64,000 nt of DNA from Ceratobasidium sp. AG-K (GCA_037039685.1 JAWNGF010000013.1:1447001-1511000); one strand, 5' to 3'. Shown: positions 1-12,393, counted from the first letter of the stretch. Numbers and translations are program-made. The notes: generated from the letters alone by a model not told the origin.

Positions 1-776
1 GGGGAGCCGATCTTGGAGATGTGGAGTCCCATCTCACGAAGACGCGCGTTCCACCCAGGCGTCGCAGACTCGTTGGGCCCGGGAGGGTTGACCACCTGGG
101 TGAGTGACGGAGACGACGCGGCCGACTCGGACGCGGGCACGGACGGGACAGACGACGGGACGGATGGAGGGGGACCTGGGAATGGAAGCTCGCGCGATGA
201 GCCTATGGAGGCATGGCGCTTTCCCCCAGATCGCGAAGACAGCCGGGAGGTGAGCTGCGGACGTGATTGTCGCGGGCTGGTTTTGGTGTTGGATGTCGTG
301 GATGTGTTGTTTGGGGGAGTAGGCGCAGGTGGAGTGGGAGGGATTACATTCGATGAGAAGTGGGATGCCGGCTTGGGGAATTTGATCGAAGATGTATTGG
401 TAGAAGCTGATTGCGCCCCGGATGGAGGCGAGGTCGAGGTCGAGGGTGTATTACCAAAGATCGAGCTTTGTCGAGACGTTCCCGGTGAAGGCCGCCCAGA
501 TGACGTGTTCATGGCCGTATCTGGTGTTTTCACGAGTTCGCGCGAATGTTATGATCAGCTTGGGGGCTGTTGGGGAGTAAATTACTTACCGCTGTCCTCG
601 CGATGCTCGCCCAGTCCTCCTGGAGTGATATCCATCGGTGAGAGATTCGTCGGGGGTGACAGTGGAGTCGAGAAATTCATATTTTTCATGTCAATCGCGC
701 CGTTAATTCCAGCTGCAGCAAGGATCGACGAAGATAGCCCAGCGACAGAGCCTAGCAACGAGGTCGTGTTGTTCAT
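1..776 (-). CDS. Ser/Pro-rich hypothetical protein, 5' two exons (runs off window start)
   Basis: Two exons join in frame on the minus strand: 776-590 and 520-1, with a 69-nt GT..AG intron (589-521). Exon 1 begins with a mildly hydrophobic Ala/Gly/Ser stretch, then turns Pro/Ser rich. Exon 2 is open to the window edge and is dominated by Ser, Thr and Pro with poly-Pro patches, the composition of a disordered region. I recognise no domain and the 3' end is missing. The start is the first ATG of the open exon; an upstream exon cannot be excluded. A 276-codon open frame on the opposite strand over the same bases looks like its antisense shadow, since this strand shows a clean intron with preserved frame. 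Function unknown. Confidence 0.55.
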
Positions 777-1687
777 ACAAGGGAAAAGCAGTCTAGAGGG
801 AATATTCGTGTGCAGAGTACGTGGTGATGGTGGTATATTCTAAAGCTCCATGGCCGGGAGTCTATGGATACGATGGAGTCGCTGCGCGGTTCTGGTGGAG
901 CGCTAATCACGTGCTTCGATCGCTTGGGGTTGTGACAAGCGCTTGGTGACATAGGCTCGGCGCTTGTTCACAGGTTCCCTGTCGACCACTGCCGCGTCCT
1001 CGGTAAAGCGAAACTATGAGCAACTAGTCGCTGTCGAGCAAATCCGGCATCAAATCTAGTCAAAATCCTGGTACGGACTGCGCTTTGAATCAATGACGTC
1101 GCCGGCACTGCATGAGCGAACCCAAACAGGCCCCGCTTGAGCACGGCGTCGGAGGCCGGCCACCCTCATCCGTGAGACATTCCCAGCCAGCAGCATAGCT
1201 TTCGAGTAGCTTTAAATAACTCCCACTATCACGAACCCCGCAAGGATCGAGCTCGAGATGCTCGGCTCGCAAGCCCAGTCCGACCTGAAGCTCAATCTAC
1301 AAGGTGTTCGATAGCTGTTAGAAGCAGGCTAGATTCATAGCCATGTTACTCGGACTCTTGTCAAATTGCATAGCTTTAACGTGCACTATGATGTATGTGA
1401 TATCGAATCCACTTGGGTTCAATTGGCATCGGGCCCGCTTACGGTTCAAACGACGTATTCCGATTCCAGCACTGACCCGTTACCGCCAGGCTATGTGAAA
1501 GCTCGCGATAAACTACGTGTCATCCCGAATGCTAAGGTCAGGTTTCCATATTTCCGATGCACATATATACAAACGAGGTACGAACGATACGGAAGGTCCC
1601 TAACACTGAGCGTCACACAGAGTCTAGGGCCGGTTTCCGACTGCAGCACAATTAAGGTATAAAGAAAGCACGGTCAGAGAGAGAGAT
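777..1687. other. Intergenic, no gene seen
   Basis: About 0.9 kb with only short open frames that show no splice-joined continuity or recognisable motif. It holds the putative 5' region of the Ser/Pro-rich gene and ends at the decayed carboxylesterase tail. Confidence 0.5.
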
Positions 1688-3866
1688 CTAAAATGATCGT
1701 ATGTAATTGCGACAGCTATTTCCTATCGAATAAACCCTGGTCCTGGATAATAAAGTCAATTCTCGCTTCGCGCTCGTTATCCGCGAACGAAGTGATATTC
1801 GAAGCCAGTAGTTGCGTCGACTCACGATTGTGCCAGTATCGAGGCCAGTATGGAACTGAGAGTTAATTCGGATCAGTGAATCGCACAACACCTCGGTAAG
1901 TAATGAGGTACTTACGCTTTGAGCCCCTGGGATCGGGATACATGTCGTAAGCAAAGTTAATCCCATATGCACGTAAGTCAATTTGGTCGAATGAAACAAG
2001 CAATAAACCTACCGGTAGTCTCCAAGTGTCTCCTGAAGTTCTACCGTCGCGGCCGACACGTTTGTATCGACCATAGCAATTTGCTGCGTACCAAGAGGAT
2101 GCCACTGCCGTGGTAGACTCCGTGAGCTAGAACGGCCCGAATAACCGGTAGTTCCTTGATAATATATGAACTTTGTGTTATGTGAGTATGACTCTCCCAT
2201 GGCACCGAGCGCTACGCCAACGCACCATGTGTCAACTCCAAACTTCTTCGCAGTTCGAACATGGTCATGGTGAGGAACCTAAAGCCAGAAATCTCAGAGC
2301 ATATTTGCATACATCTCCAAAAGGACACTCACCTGAAAGATTAGCCCGCCCGATACGCTCAGAAATCGCTTGTATTGAGTGCCCCTCCCAAAGGTTTCTT
2401 CGCCCGTGCCATATGGCGATCCCGAGGCAGGAGCGGTCGGGTAGTGCTCCAGCAGTTTTTTGATCGCAGTCGTATTGGACATCCCATAGTAATTACAGGG
2501 CAAGCGCGAGGTGAGCATATCGAAAACATCTCGGTCAGCGGTGAGGGCAATATTGGCCCATCTGCGAACAATGTCCCCTCGTCGAGATGAGCAGTTCGCA
2601 CCGAGAGCATGAGTCACGGAGAATAAACGAGTAGGCATGACTTCTAAACCTCCACTAATGAAAGACACCTTGGCAAACTTCCCATTTTGCATTAAACTGT
2701 GGACATAATCCGGGAAGAATTCACCTTTCGGGGCACGAGTCGGCCCGAACAACCAAAGACCTGGACTGTCAAGCGCATATTTTACTGGTAACTTGAAAGA
2801 GGGTATTTTAAGCTGCTGCCCAGGTTTAAGTCAAGTTTTTCTTGCCTTGAGAACATCCTTGCTAGCTTGAGTCAGAACCTGTTCGGGAGCATTCCTGAGG
2901 CACTCAAGCTGCTCGGGGGTATCTGCACAGCCGGTAGCATTCGATATGAACTGAAATCCGGGTTCACTCACGTCGTTGTCGTATCTAGGAATGCGAAGGC
3001 TTGGACCTCACGTGTCAGTGTACCATATCGAAGAGCGGATACTCGATTACTCACGAGTGCGGTGCTCCTGATTGCAAAATCATCCCCCGAAATGCACCCC
3101 CGATTTTTTCCCCTCTATAAAACGTCTAGTAGCTGGAGCGCATCGCACCACCTGATTGGCCAAAGACAGTGACCTTGAAGCGGTACGGTTTATTGCTGTA
3201 TTTATCCAATTCTAGGCAAATGTTTACCTTCATAGTGACATAGATGATTGGCTAGCCCTGTCCATGCGTGTAAACATAATACAACGCACATGCTCAAGAA
3301 TCACTCACGATAGTCATCACACGCGCGAGGAACTCTTTACCCTGATGGTGGACGCTGTCGCCGGCGTAAAAGCCTCCGCCATCTGAGTCGAAAAGCATCG
3401 GTACCCGTGAGCAGAAAGCTTCCTTCAGTTAGTACCACTTACAGATCCAAACCATGACTGGAAGCTTTTCGGTAACATTCGTGGGCTTTCCTATTCTCCA
3501 AGATAAACAAGTGAAGCCGATATTGCACGCCGGAATTACGTATACTCAAGATGAGACAGTCTTTTGAAACTTGGTTGGTCGTAAATGGAACCAGCTGAAC
3601 ACAATTGTCACCATATTATGTCGCCTAGAGCATGGCGGTATTCCCTAGTGACTATGGAACAGGCAGTTTGAAACGCAGAGCACCGATCGGAGGTTAGGCG
3701 AACAGAATACCAAGAAAGTAATCCTATCCTGATATCATGCCGCGAGCTCCTTCGTATGAGAGCGTAGACGAAGTGGACACAACGGGTGGCGCGGCCGAGG
3801 CGAGGAGTGGCGAGGCCAGACTCGCGGCCGTGAATAGGCGTTGTAAAAGACGCATGGAGAGCCAAC
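1688..3866 (-). pseudogene. Carboxylesterase/lipase type B, copy 1 (decayed)
   Basis: Minus-strand pieces in order match a type-B carboxylesterase. The N-terminal part (about 3866-3608) is badly eroded. The nucleophile elbow lies near 3150-3170, followed by the family block ending GMILQSGA. The block with FGPT then FISGG lies at 2752-2640, a helical middle at about 2580-2340, and the C-terminal PYWPRYW-type segment at about 1860-1740. The elbow reads GQSGG, not the usual GESAG, so the residue before the nucleophilic Ser is changed. An in-frame TAG at 3126-3128 interrupts the helix just after it, where copy 2 has a Gln codon, consistent with CAG to TAG. Several frame changes are also needed between blocks. 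Live enzymes of this family hydrolyse esters and are often secreted; this copy should not. Confidence 0.7.
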
Positions 3867-4960
3867 CAAGTTTAAAGTAGATTTAGCTAAGATGGTTATA
3901 GAGCTGCCTTAGTCAAGATGTGGGAAGCCAACCCGAGAAGGCGGGCTTTTGTAACATGGGAACGGCGCACCAGCTAATCCGCCGAAGCGCGATCCGACCG
4001 ATGACGCAGCCACGAACACAGCTTGTAGGAACACATCTGCATCCCAAAAAGGCACTTGACGCTTGTAAAGATGACTCTTCTCTTACGTGGTTATAGGTTG
4101 AGTAGAGCATGGTCGATGAATGTGCGGCAACTTTAAGTAGCCGACAACAATAAAGCAAGCAGGTGCTTTTGGTTTTTAAGTTACCAGGAATAAGTCTTAG
4201 CCAGCTTAAAGGCTCGATCTCCTAGTCAATCCACCTTTTTGCTCAGATGTCTAATAGTAAGACGATGGTGGTACAGAATTGCGGCTCCCGTGGTCACCTG
4301 TGTATTGGAAATTGGTGTGGGACAGGTCGCTCTGACGTCACGGGCGGCCGATTCAACAAATGCGGCTCCTCGGGAACAAACAGTTTCAGGCTGTTGATTG
4401 ATACAGGCTTTAAGAGAGACGGGTACTCAGAAATCCGTGATGGGGTTTAAAACTTTCCTGAGGCGCAAGGAGAACGCAAAGAGCTTAGAGGTAACGAGAA
4501 GCACCTATTCGCTAGCATCAGGGAAAAGGCGCCAGCTAATTTGCACTAATCCACCAGGTTAGTTCAGTTTAGTGTTCCTTTTTCCCTAATATACCGCATA
4601 CAAGCTATACAAGCTATCTGAATGCCTTGGCATGATTTCGGTGATCGTTGTTGTGTCCAACAACTCAATCTCAGCGATGAATGCTACATATATGCACATT
4701 CACTACTTCAAGACTCATTGGATCCGTTGAGCACGCGATGACAGTGTTAGTAAAGAGTCTCTGATGATGGGCCAGCACGCTGTGCCGGGTACATGGGTGG
4801 TCAGCAGCGGGGTATCTTATATATTTGTAATGTCTCACATGACGGGTTCGTCAAGAGACAATAGATTATGGAGTAAATGAAAGAGTCTCTGATATTACAA
4901 ACAAATTTATACATACACAATGACTGTGTCAACGATCAAGACACACTGGGACCCTTTCTT
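3867..4960. other. Spacer between the two esterase copies
   Basis: No supported gene. The motif aaagagtctctgat occurs twice, near 4753 and 4879, but no element boundaries were found. Confidence 0.45.
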
Positions 4961-7504
4961 CAAAACGTATAGCGCTCTAAGCGTGATCGAATGCCTCAGG
5001 CTGTCGATTATGTAGTCGATTTCTGTACTCCGCTGTTTATCCCTGAGCACGGCAACGTTTGAAGCGAGCAGCTGGAGTGCTTCTTCATCGTGCCTGTATG
5101 GCGGCCAATGCGGTGCTGGGGCTTGCAGGTACTGATGTTAGCGTGACTTGCGCGTAAGATCAGAGCGAGAATATTTACAAGTCGGTTCCTCCGAATTTGG
5201 GTCGAGGTTATACGGGAAGTTGATCCTAAACGCAGTCGTGAGATTCATGCCAAAAGTTTGGACAGAGTGGATAATTGAACCACGGACCAGTAATGTCCGA
5301 TCGTTTCTTGCAATTGAACCGCGGGGCCTGACACGTTCGGATTAACTTGCTTTATGGTTTGCATAACAAAGTCGACGTCTCCGCCATGAAGGCTGCCATG
5401 GGCTTGCACGGGTCGAACAACAGGCTGTTGCTTGAGAATGAACGACCTAATCCAGACTTCAGTTCCGCAGGTCTATATCATCGTTTTACTGCTCACCATG
5501 TGTGAACTCCATGCCTGGTAGCAGTCCGTAGGTTGCTGCGCTGCGGGGCCTAAGTACATGGCTTTATAATTGAGTGTGACACCGGTTCCGTTTGAGCAAG
5601 AGACTCGCCTGGAAGATCAAATCGCCAACGAGGCTCGCGACTCGCTTGTGCTGAGGATATCTCTCGAAAGTCTCATTACCCGTTCCATACGGAGACCCTA
5701 CCGACGGGCCATTAGGATAATACTCCAATAGGCGCTATTAAAGTCACATCGGACATTAAGTAGTAGAGGCCGGGAAGACGAGCGGTCAATAGGTCAATGA
5801 CATCTTGGTCGGTGTTGAGCGAGATATTGAAACCATCTACAAAAACCGTTACTTCGTCAAGCTGAGCTGTGGGTGGAAGTAATCAATTGAGTGCATGTCG
5901 TGCATCGAATAAACATCGGACTAACCACCGGAGATAAACGGAAACTTGGCATATTTGCCCTCGTGCATCAGATGTGAAGCACGACTCGGGAAAAAATCGT
6001 CATCGTAGCCAGAGGAAGGACCATATAACCATGGGCCAGAGCTACGAAACCGGTATTTCGAGGGTACCTTTGCGCCGCATATATTTAGCCACTTCGAGCA
6101 ACGTATAGTGAAGTGGCCTACGTTGAGCACACCTTTGCTTGCCTGGGTAAGAGCTGACTCAGGAATGCTTTTGACGCATTCAAACTGATCAGTCGCGTCC
6201 GCACAACCCACAGCATTGGCAACATACTGGAAGCCTGCCTCGCGAACCGAGTCGTAGAACCTTAATATGCGAGCTCTAGAAAGGCAGCAATGAGAATGAG
6301 TAAATCAGTTACAGCAACAAGGAATCACTGACGGGTCTAGCGCTCCCGACTGCAAGATCATTCCTCTGAAAGCACCTCCAATACTCCCGCTATGATAGAA
6401 GGACTGATAAGATGCACTCATGGCACCTACAGACTCTCCGAATATCACGACCTGAACGTGTTGAAGTTCTTCAATCGTATTCACATCTAAGGTTTCAGAC
6501 ACGTACCTTTGTCGGATCCCCACCAAAATACCTAATATTTCCTGGATCCACTCTAGAGCGAGTCGTTGGTCCTTAAGTCCGAGATTCATCGCGCCCGACT
6601 CTCCCGCCGCTTTTCCTAGTGGGACTACGGAACTCCTAATTAGTCGGTCGCGAAAGGTTACTTGTACAACTTACAGCTGTAAACCCCGAGGCGGTAATTT
6701 ACACCAACATATAGATAATCGGTTTGTATTGTATGTAGCGATGAGCGTTAAACTCGTAGGTATAATAAGTACTTACGATTGTCATCGCTCTCTCGCGCAA
6801 AGGATCGCCGGGGTAATGGTAACTATCGACTGCATAAAACCCACCACGGTCTGACAGGCGTAAGATGCTCAGTGGGAAAGGAGTGGTGGAGATAATGGAC
6901 ATACAGATTCAAACCATCACAGGTGACTTCTCTTCCGTATGAGTTGGTTTGCCTGTCATTTGCGTTATTATCGACAGCTTATGGGAAATCCAAGCTCAAC
7001 GCGCGTATATTCAAGGTCAAGCAGTCCTCTAAGACAACGTTACTCGTAAACGGGACTATTGGACACAACTGTCCCCGTATCGATAATGCTTGTGTTTCCA
7101 GGCGACCATCGAACTGGTGGCATGAAGCGCAGGGCACCGACAGACGGTTCAGCAAATCTAATGCCGAGGAAATTATCTTTCCCGGATGTCCCATTTCGTA
7201 TGCCCTGATATGTAAGCCCCGATGGCGTCGATATCTGGGGTGTCGTCAGTGAAGCGAGGAATGACGAGGCTAGTCCAGCAGCAGTCAACGAACGTTGTAA
7301 AGATAAGGGACCCATGAGGGGCACCAAGGAGTTGTGGCTTGTAATAGTATCTAGAGTGATCGGGTGGTAAGCATTGGCAACACGAGACCGACGCACAGAG
7401 GGTGTATCAAGTGTCGCGCGACCCATACGCGCACCTATGTGGGACCCTATGTGTCCGAATCCTCGTAGTAAATGGAAGCTAAAATGATTACTGGTATATA
7501 CCAT
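4961..7504 (-). pseudogene. Carboxylesterase/lipase type B, copy 2 (frameshifted)
   Basis: The better-preserved copy. In order on the minus strand: an N-terminal block with TYQGIRNG and FLGIRFAEP (about 7230-7130); the EDCLTLNI block (about 7040); NLGLKDQRLALEWIQE (from 6589); FGGDPTK; a 54-nt intron; the elbow FGESVGAMS (6426-6440 codes GESVG); GMILQSGA; FISGG near 5925; LDEVT, where the acid loop is usually DEGT; a THGE His motif near 5495; and a WPPYRHD C-terminus near 5090. A frame change between the WIQE and FGGDP blocks fits loss of one A from an A-run near 6538, and another frame change lies near 7070. It could be a real pseudogene, or carry consensus errors in homopolymers. Ser and His of the triad are still encoded. 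Tandem with copy 1 in the same orientation. Confidence 0.65.
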
Positions 7505-8457
7505 GATATTTTTGAGTCAGTCTGTCGACATAGTGGCAGGAACTCGGGTTGTTGCATGCAGTCGTCCACTGGGTAAGAGCGGCAGCATACCCGAGCCGCT
7601 AGCTGATATGCGCTTAGACGCATCAGGATCATAAAAGAAAAGCACAGAAATAGAACATAACCCCAGAATTAAGCCTATAGTAGTGCTCAAGCTACTCTCG
7701 AAATATTGTGCTCAAGTTTAACCGTCGGAGAGCCCGCCCTCATGATCAGTCGTTTCTGAATCGGGCTCGTTGGGAGTGTATTCAGCTAAGTATATAAAAA
7801 CGACGCTGACTCCTCGAGATTCATTGTTGTCGTGGCCAATCGGGTTCAAAAACGAGAGCTATCCTGCGACCGGGAGGAGCAACACGAAGAGTCGAGAACA
7901 TGGTCGCAAATCCAGGCCTGTGGAATTCCAACGACAGGCGCCGGTTCCTGGATGCCGGCACGCTAATTGGAAATGGATTCCAACGTTCGAACTCGAACCA
8001 ACCCCTGCCTGCTGTACTCGGCATGCCCAACGTATCATTAATTGCCACCCCTATGACCCACAGCATAAAACGTATATATAAAGGGGTTAAAGCCGGTCAT
8101 TGTTCGCTCCATCTGCATGATCACATGGAACCAGACAAAAATATAAGCTAACACCCTGACCCACGAGCCACCCAGATTTGGGGTAGCCACCCTGTTTGTC
8201 CTAGTGTCTCTCGCTTGGCTGATCTGCTGACCCCACCCAAGGTGATGTGCCCTTGACCACCGCCACCACCTGTGGGGAGGTTCTTTAAGAAGCGTGTGGT
8301 TCGCCGGTTCGAAGTTTTCTCGTGGTTGAGTTGCCTGCTCTCGCCCTCCCCGATCGCGAGTTTGCTAACTACCTCCGCAGAACACTACCCACTACTTTGA
8401 TCACTCCTCTTGTTCGCGAATCTGAAAGTTGGATCCCAGCTCAACCCGATTCGAACC
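7505..8457. other. Intergenic, 5' region of the MATE-like gene
   Basis: No supported gene. The 8200-8457 part is pyrimidine-rich with CT tracts before the first ATG, as is common upstream of basidiomycete genes. Confidence 0.4.
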
Positions 8458-10368
8458 ATGGTTCGTCAATCCGTATTATCAAGCGAGGATGCTGATCCCA
8501 ACGTGACCAGGCCGATCAAGCGCCCATTGTCGACAGTGCTAGTCAAAAAACTGGTGCTGACATTGAGCAAGAAAGCTCGATTCACGAAAGGATGCCCAGG
8601 CGTTTCTCTCGAAGCACGTAAGTGACATTATTCGAGCTGCTGGAACCAGACTAATGCCTATCGTGCAGGTACACAGGAGCTCTTTTCTTCAACAGTCTTG
8701 CATTTATCCTTCCTGCTCTCTACAGCACCCTCGTCAAGATCTGGATTGCAAAACTCGACAGTTCATTTGTAGTCACGACCGATGCCTACACTTATATCGG
8801 GGTCATTGTCGAGGTTCTCAACGAAGGTCTGCCCCGCGCCGCCTATCTCGTCATCGGAGACACCACTAGTCCCCTTCCATATCGAGTCAACCTCGTTGTT
8901 ACGCTCATCGTATTCCAAATTGTCGCTGGACTCATCATGTCGATTGTTTTCGTGGCTAGCGCCTCCCAGTTAGCCGCCGCATTTGTGCCAGAGAGTGTAA
9001 GGGCAGCCTCGATCGGCTACGTCAGGATCCAGTCGTTCTCAGCTCTGACGAGTGCGACCGAAACTGCCGTGTCGCTTGCAACCAGGTCCTTGGATCGGCC
9101 AGATGTGCCATTCTTGATCAGCTCTTGCCGAATTAGTGAGTGGCCAATTTAAATGTCGAGTTGGCCCGTTGACCTGGCTAGCTTATCTTTAGTGGCGAAC
9201 ATCATTCTCGACTTCATGTTTCTCTCTACCTTCCGCATTCGTACTATCCGTAACCCCACCGTCAACACTCAAGCCTCGATCCAAATGGCTTGCAACGGGG
9301 TTGGATGCATCGCCGGCCTGGTATACTTTTTCTACATCGCCCGTCGTTTGAGGAGTCATCACCGCGAGGACGATGGGTGGAAGTCGGCATGGGTTCCTAA
9401 AATTTCCTCGTTCATCGCTCTCGCAAAGCCTGGTTTGCACATGGCAACCGAGTCGGCCGTCCGGAACGCACTATATCTTTGGCTAATTCACGGAATCGTG
9501 ACTATGGGAAGCGATTATGCCACCGCGTGAGTTATTCTTGCCGTCCACTTGACTCGGATTGCTGATAAGTCGTGTTCAACCAGCTGGGGAGTGTAAGTCG
9601 GCCCTCGAGTGAACGATACTATTGGCTCATGCATTATTTTCAGTTTCAATACCATTCGCTGGGGCCTCGTTATGGTTCCCATCAATTCGCTCTCTTCGAC
9701 TGCCGCAACATTTGTCGGTCACGAGTGGGGACTATGGCGCGAACGAGCCATTGCGCAAGGATTCACCAAAGCGAGCATAGCCGATCTCATTGGTGAGCAC
9801 TCTAAGCGACATTCATTCGGAGCTGGACTGAATATCCGACAGGGCCTCGCAAAGTAACTTCCCTCCGTCGCTCGACTGGAATCTTCCGCCCAGCACTCTA
9901 CTCTACTGCTATCGCACTCGCAATCGAAATCCCGCTGTGCATCACCTTTTCATTTTGGCTCACGAAACCATTTGCAAAGTACCTTTCCGGATCCGACACT
10001 GTGGCTACAATCACGGCTAAAATGTGGCGCTCGATTGACTGGTGCTACATTATGTACGGAACCGACACCCAGCTCGCTACGATTTTGTTGGCGACTCGAC
10101 CCAAGTGGTACCTGATCAATTCCCTCATTGTGAACATCGCTTGGGTGTTCCCCTGGGCTGTAGCCTTGGAAGTGGGCATACCTATTACGGAAAGGTGAGT
10201 TTCCGTCTGAATGTAGAGGTCAAAATAACTAACGAGGGGTAAAGCACTGCGTGGAAGTACCATTCGTTGGTCTTCGGAGGAAGCCACGTCATGACGTTTG
10301 TAGTTACGATTTCCATGGTCGCTCTTTGGGCATACTGGTTGTTGAGTGGCAAGGTCAAGAAGCTTTGA
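8458..10368 (+). CDS. MATE-like multi-pass membrane transporter
   Basis: Eight exons give 518 aa: 8458-8472, 8511-8617, 8669-9135, 9193-9526, 9584-9592, 9644-9792, 9843-10194, 10245-10368. A short hydrophilic N-terminus precedes repeated hydrophobic segments. Two half-repeats follow the MATE exporter pattern: YVRIQSF then a 'VPFLISS..ANIILDF' helix in the first half, and '[16 protein letters not shown]' with '[21 protein letters not shown]' in the second. MATE proteins export organic cations and drugs using H+ or Na+ gradients at plasma or organelle membranes; the substrate here is unknown. Exon 5 is a 9-nt micro-exon that restores the frame. The 38-nt first intron is unusually short and the 5' end is the weakest part of the model; an in-frame ATG at 8410 would add 16 residues. 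It converges on BolA2 downstream. Family call moderate, gene structure good. Confidence 0.65.
9584..9592 (+). other. 9-nt micro-exon of the MATE-like gene
   Basis: Reads CTGGGGAGT between the acceptor ..aaccag and the donor gtaagt. It joins exon 4 (ending GC) to exon 6 (starting TTTC) to encode A-W-G-V-F without a frame break. Skipping it removes exactly three residues. Confidence 0.75.
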
Positions 10369-10595
10369 ACTGAATGTATGCATAGGGGTTTGTATAGTTG
10401 TATCTCGAAACGTCCGAAACTCATGATATATTGATGAAATCGATTCTGGTCTACTGGGCCATAAGTTGAAACTGTAACATTGGATTCATGGTACGAGAGC
10501 GAACAGCCGGACGAGTGCCGGAATGCGAGTGATGAATAGCAAGAACGAGGTGCGATGGTCGGGTGATATCAAGAGCTAAATTACTCCGCAATGCT

Positions 10596-11029
10596 CTACT
10601 GTGGGGTGTCCGCTTCCTTGGCTGCTTGCAGTTTTTCCCATTGTGCAGGTGTATAGGATTTCTATGATATCTTCAATAATTGTCTTGTTCGGAGCCGTAA
10701 TCTTACAAACCTGGGAGAACGCATGCATCTGGCTGATCTCGTCCTTGAGCAATTCATTAACTGCATTCCGACCTGCATTAATTGTGTTTTGAGGGAACAA
10801 TCGACCTACTCACCCAGTCGGTGTCTCGCAAGTGTCATCTTCCCCTCGAATTTCTTACTAACAATAACAACCCCATAGTTCTCTCCACATCCGTTCGAGG
10901 CATCAATAATTTCCTGGAGACAACTGGTTCAAATCAACTCGAAAAACGAGAATGTTGACGAGATACCAGATGTGTGGGCTCAAAGTGGTGCCGGAGAGCC
11001 TGTTCCAAAGCGGCGGCGGAAACGGGCAT
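10596..11029 (-). CDS. BOL2: BolA-like protein 2 (monothiol glutaredoxin partner)
   Basis: Four exons: 11029-10967, 10913-10814, 10760-10711, 10661-10596, giving 92 aa, the usual length for this family. Visible motifs are an N-terminal LEQALRHHF helix, [33 protein letters not shown] (the invariant RHR-x-VN helix), the MHAFSQ segment with the ligand His, and a TPAQWEKLQ tail. BolA2/Fra2 proteins bind a [2Fe-2S] cluster with monothiol glutaredoxins in the cytosol and nucleus, in iron signalling and cluster trafficking. The His and the Cys in GCG are both present. The start is the only ATG in frame in exon 1. It converges with the MATE-like gene, 227 bp apart. Confidence 0.92.
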
Positions 11030-11086
11030 GGTGAGGTGGTGGTTAAGTGATAAACGTTATCTGATTGGCAAATCACTCCCCGCCTT

Positions 11087-11500
11087 CTACACGTGATGAG
11101 ATAAATGTAAGCGGCTTGTCCTCGACAAATTTATTACCAAGGCTGTTCCCAATTTAATGATACGTGTACGCGACACATCGGGAGATAAAGTGATGATCAG
11201 AGTACATACAAGTTCGTGATACGCTTCGATGCTCGCATCAGGTGTGTTACGAAGTACCCCTGGCACTTCGCCATTTCGCGTCAAAATATCGCTTATCTTC
11301 CGAAACGCCTGCCCTCGTTCGTATTCACACGCCATCGGGGTATATCGCTCGTCTTTGAGCTGATACTCGATATTGTAGGTATTTAGTTTACACGAGACTC
11401 CGTCGCTTCGTAGTATACACGCCACCCGAAATCCCAATCTTACAATGTTCTTCTGGAGCCCAAAAACAACAAAATGCCCAATATCCTGATGGCAAAGCAC
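11087..11500 (-). CDS. Possible coding exon, unrecognised
   Basis: An open minus-strand stretch of 137 codons. Its middle (about 11380-11215) has balanced, charged composition (KDERYTPMACEYERGQAF..) and ends at a good donor (GTATGT near 11208), so it may be an internal exon rather than a complete gene. It could belong to the 3' end of the Ser/Pro-rich gene immediately upstream, although that frame already has its own stop at 11580. No domain recognised. Confidence 0.3.
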   Translation of the reverse strand: MLCHQDIGHFVVFGLQKNIVRLGFRVACILRSDGVSCKLNTYNIEYQLKDERYTPMACEYERGQAFRKISDILTRNGEVPGVLRNTPDASIEAYHELVCTLIITLSPDVSRTRIIKLGTALVINLSRTSRLHLSHHV

Positions 11501-11579
11501 TCAGCTCTAACACCGAGAGAAATAAAAAGGAACGCATATCCAGTAAGTCAGCACAAATATTGACCCAGGTATTCAGAAT

Positions 11580-12393
11580 TCAAAATCCGTCGAGTCGGGT
11601 AATTTCTACATCTCGCGTAGGGTGTGCCAAATATAGCCTTGGTTCATCGTCGGGATCTACAAAAAACGGTGGAATGTTGGATTGAGTGTCGATACATGAC
11701 CGAGGTGGCGAGGACAAAGCCGGGCCGAGTTGGCGAGGTGACCAGCCCGGCGTGTCATTGGAACCCGCCTTGCGAAACACAAATCTCCCGGCTTCTTCGC
11801 GCGTCAAACCGTGAGAGAAGGCGTCGGCTGACTTCGGTGAACGGGCTCGCGGGACGGAGAGATCCGATCGTGCCGGCTGAGGCATGTGTCCTCCACTCAG
11901 TTTCCGCAACCTAGGAGGAATGGGGATAACCAGCAAGCCGGTTGCGCTAGCTGCTCGTCTATGTGTAGGAGATCGACTCGTGAGCCGGGCAAATAATTTG
12001 GGGAGGTGTTTATCCAATACGGCGGCGGAGGGTGGTCCCGGCGTAGAGCTAATCGAAGATGAAGACGACGTGGTAGACAGCGGCGGACGCGAAGGCATGG
12101 GCGGGAATGGGTATTCGAATAACGAGCTGGAGGAGGTAACGAATGGCGTGCCTAGAAAAAAAATGGTAAGGTGAGAACGGAAAGCGAGTGATGGACATAC
12201 CTATGGGCGGTTGTTGAAACTGTTTAGGAATGTTGATCGACAGTGGGGCCCCAAGAGTACGATCACAGTCTTCGCCAGGCGTCGACACTCCTTCTGAACT
12301 AGCTGAATCGTCTATCATCGACGCAAGTGGGTCGTGAGCAACCATGTCCGGGCTGGAAGGGATAGCAATGGGGGATGGATCTTCTGAGGGCAT
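11580..12393 (-). CDS. Ser/Pro-rich hypothetical protein
   Basis: Two exons, 12393-12201 and 12151-11580, join across a 49-nt GT..AG intron with frame kept (codon GGC split after its first base). The product is about 254 aa. The N-terminal third is acidic and Ser/Asp rich. The middle has long runs of Ser, Thr and Pro followed by an Arg-rich 'RSPTHRRAAS' patch of the kind basophilic kinases phosphorylate. The C-terminus has an 'FFVDPDDEPRLYLAHP' segment. It looks largely disordered; no domain recognised. The start ATG at 12393 follows a CT-rich leader. Possibly a regulatory or scaffold protein, but nothing in the sequence settles that. Confidence 0.6.

Noticed and set aside
13..843. 276-codon plus-strand open frame at the window start
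   Set aside because: Gly/Asp-rich antisense of a minus-strand gene that shows a proper intron with frame continuity; no motif on the plus strand.
8440..8460. GGTTCGAAT box on the minus strand, resembling a tRNA B-box
   Set aside because: No matching acceptor stem or A-box at the right distance; no cloverleaf could be drawn.
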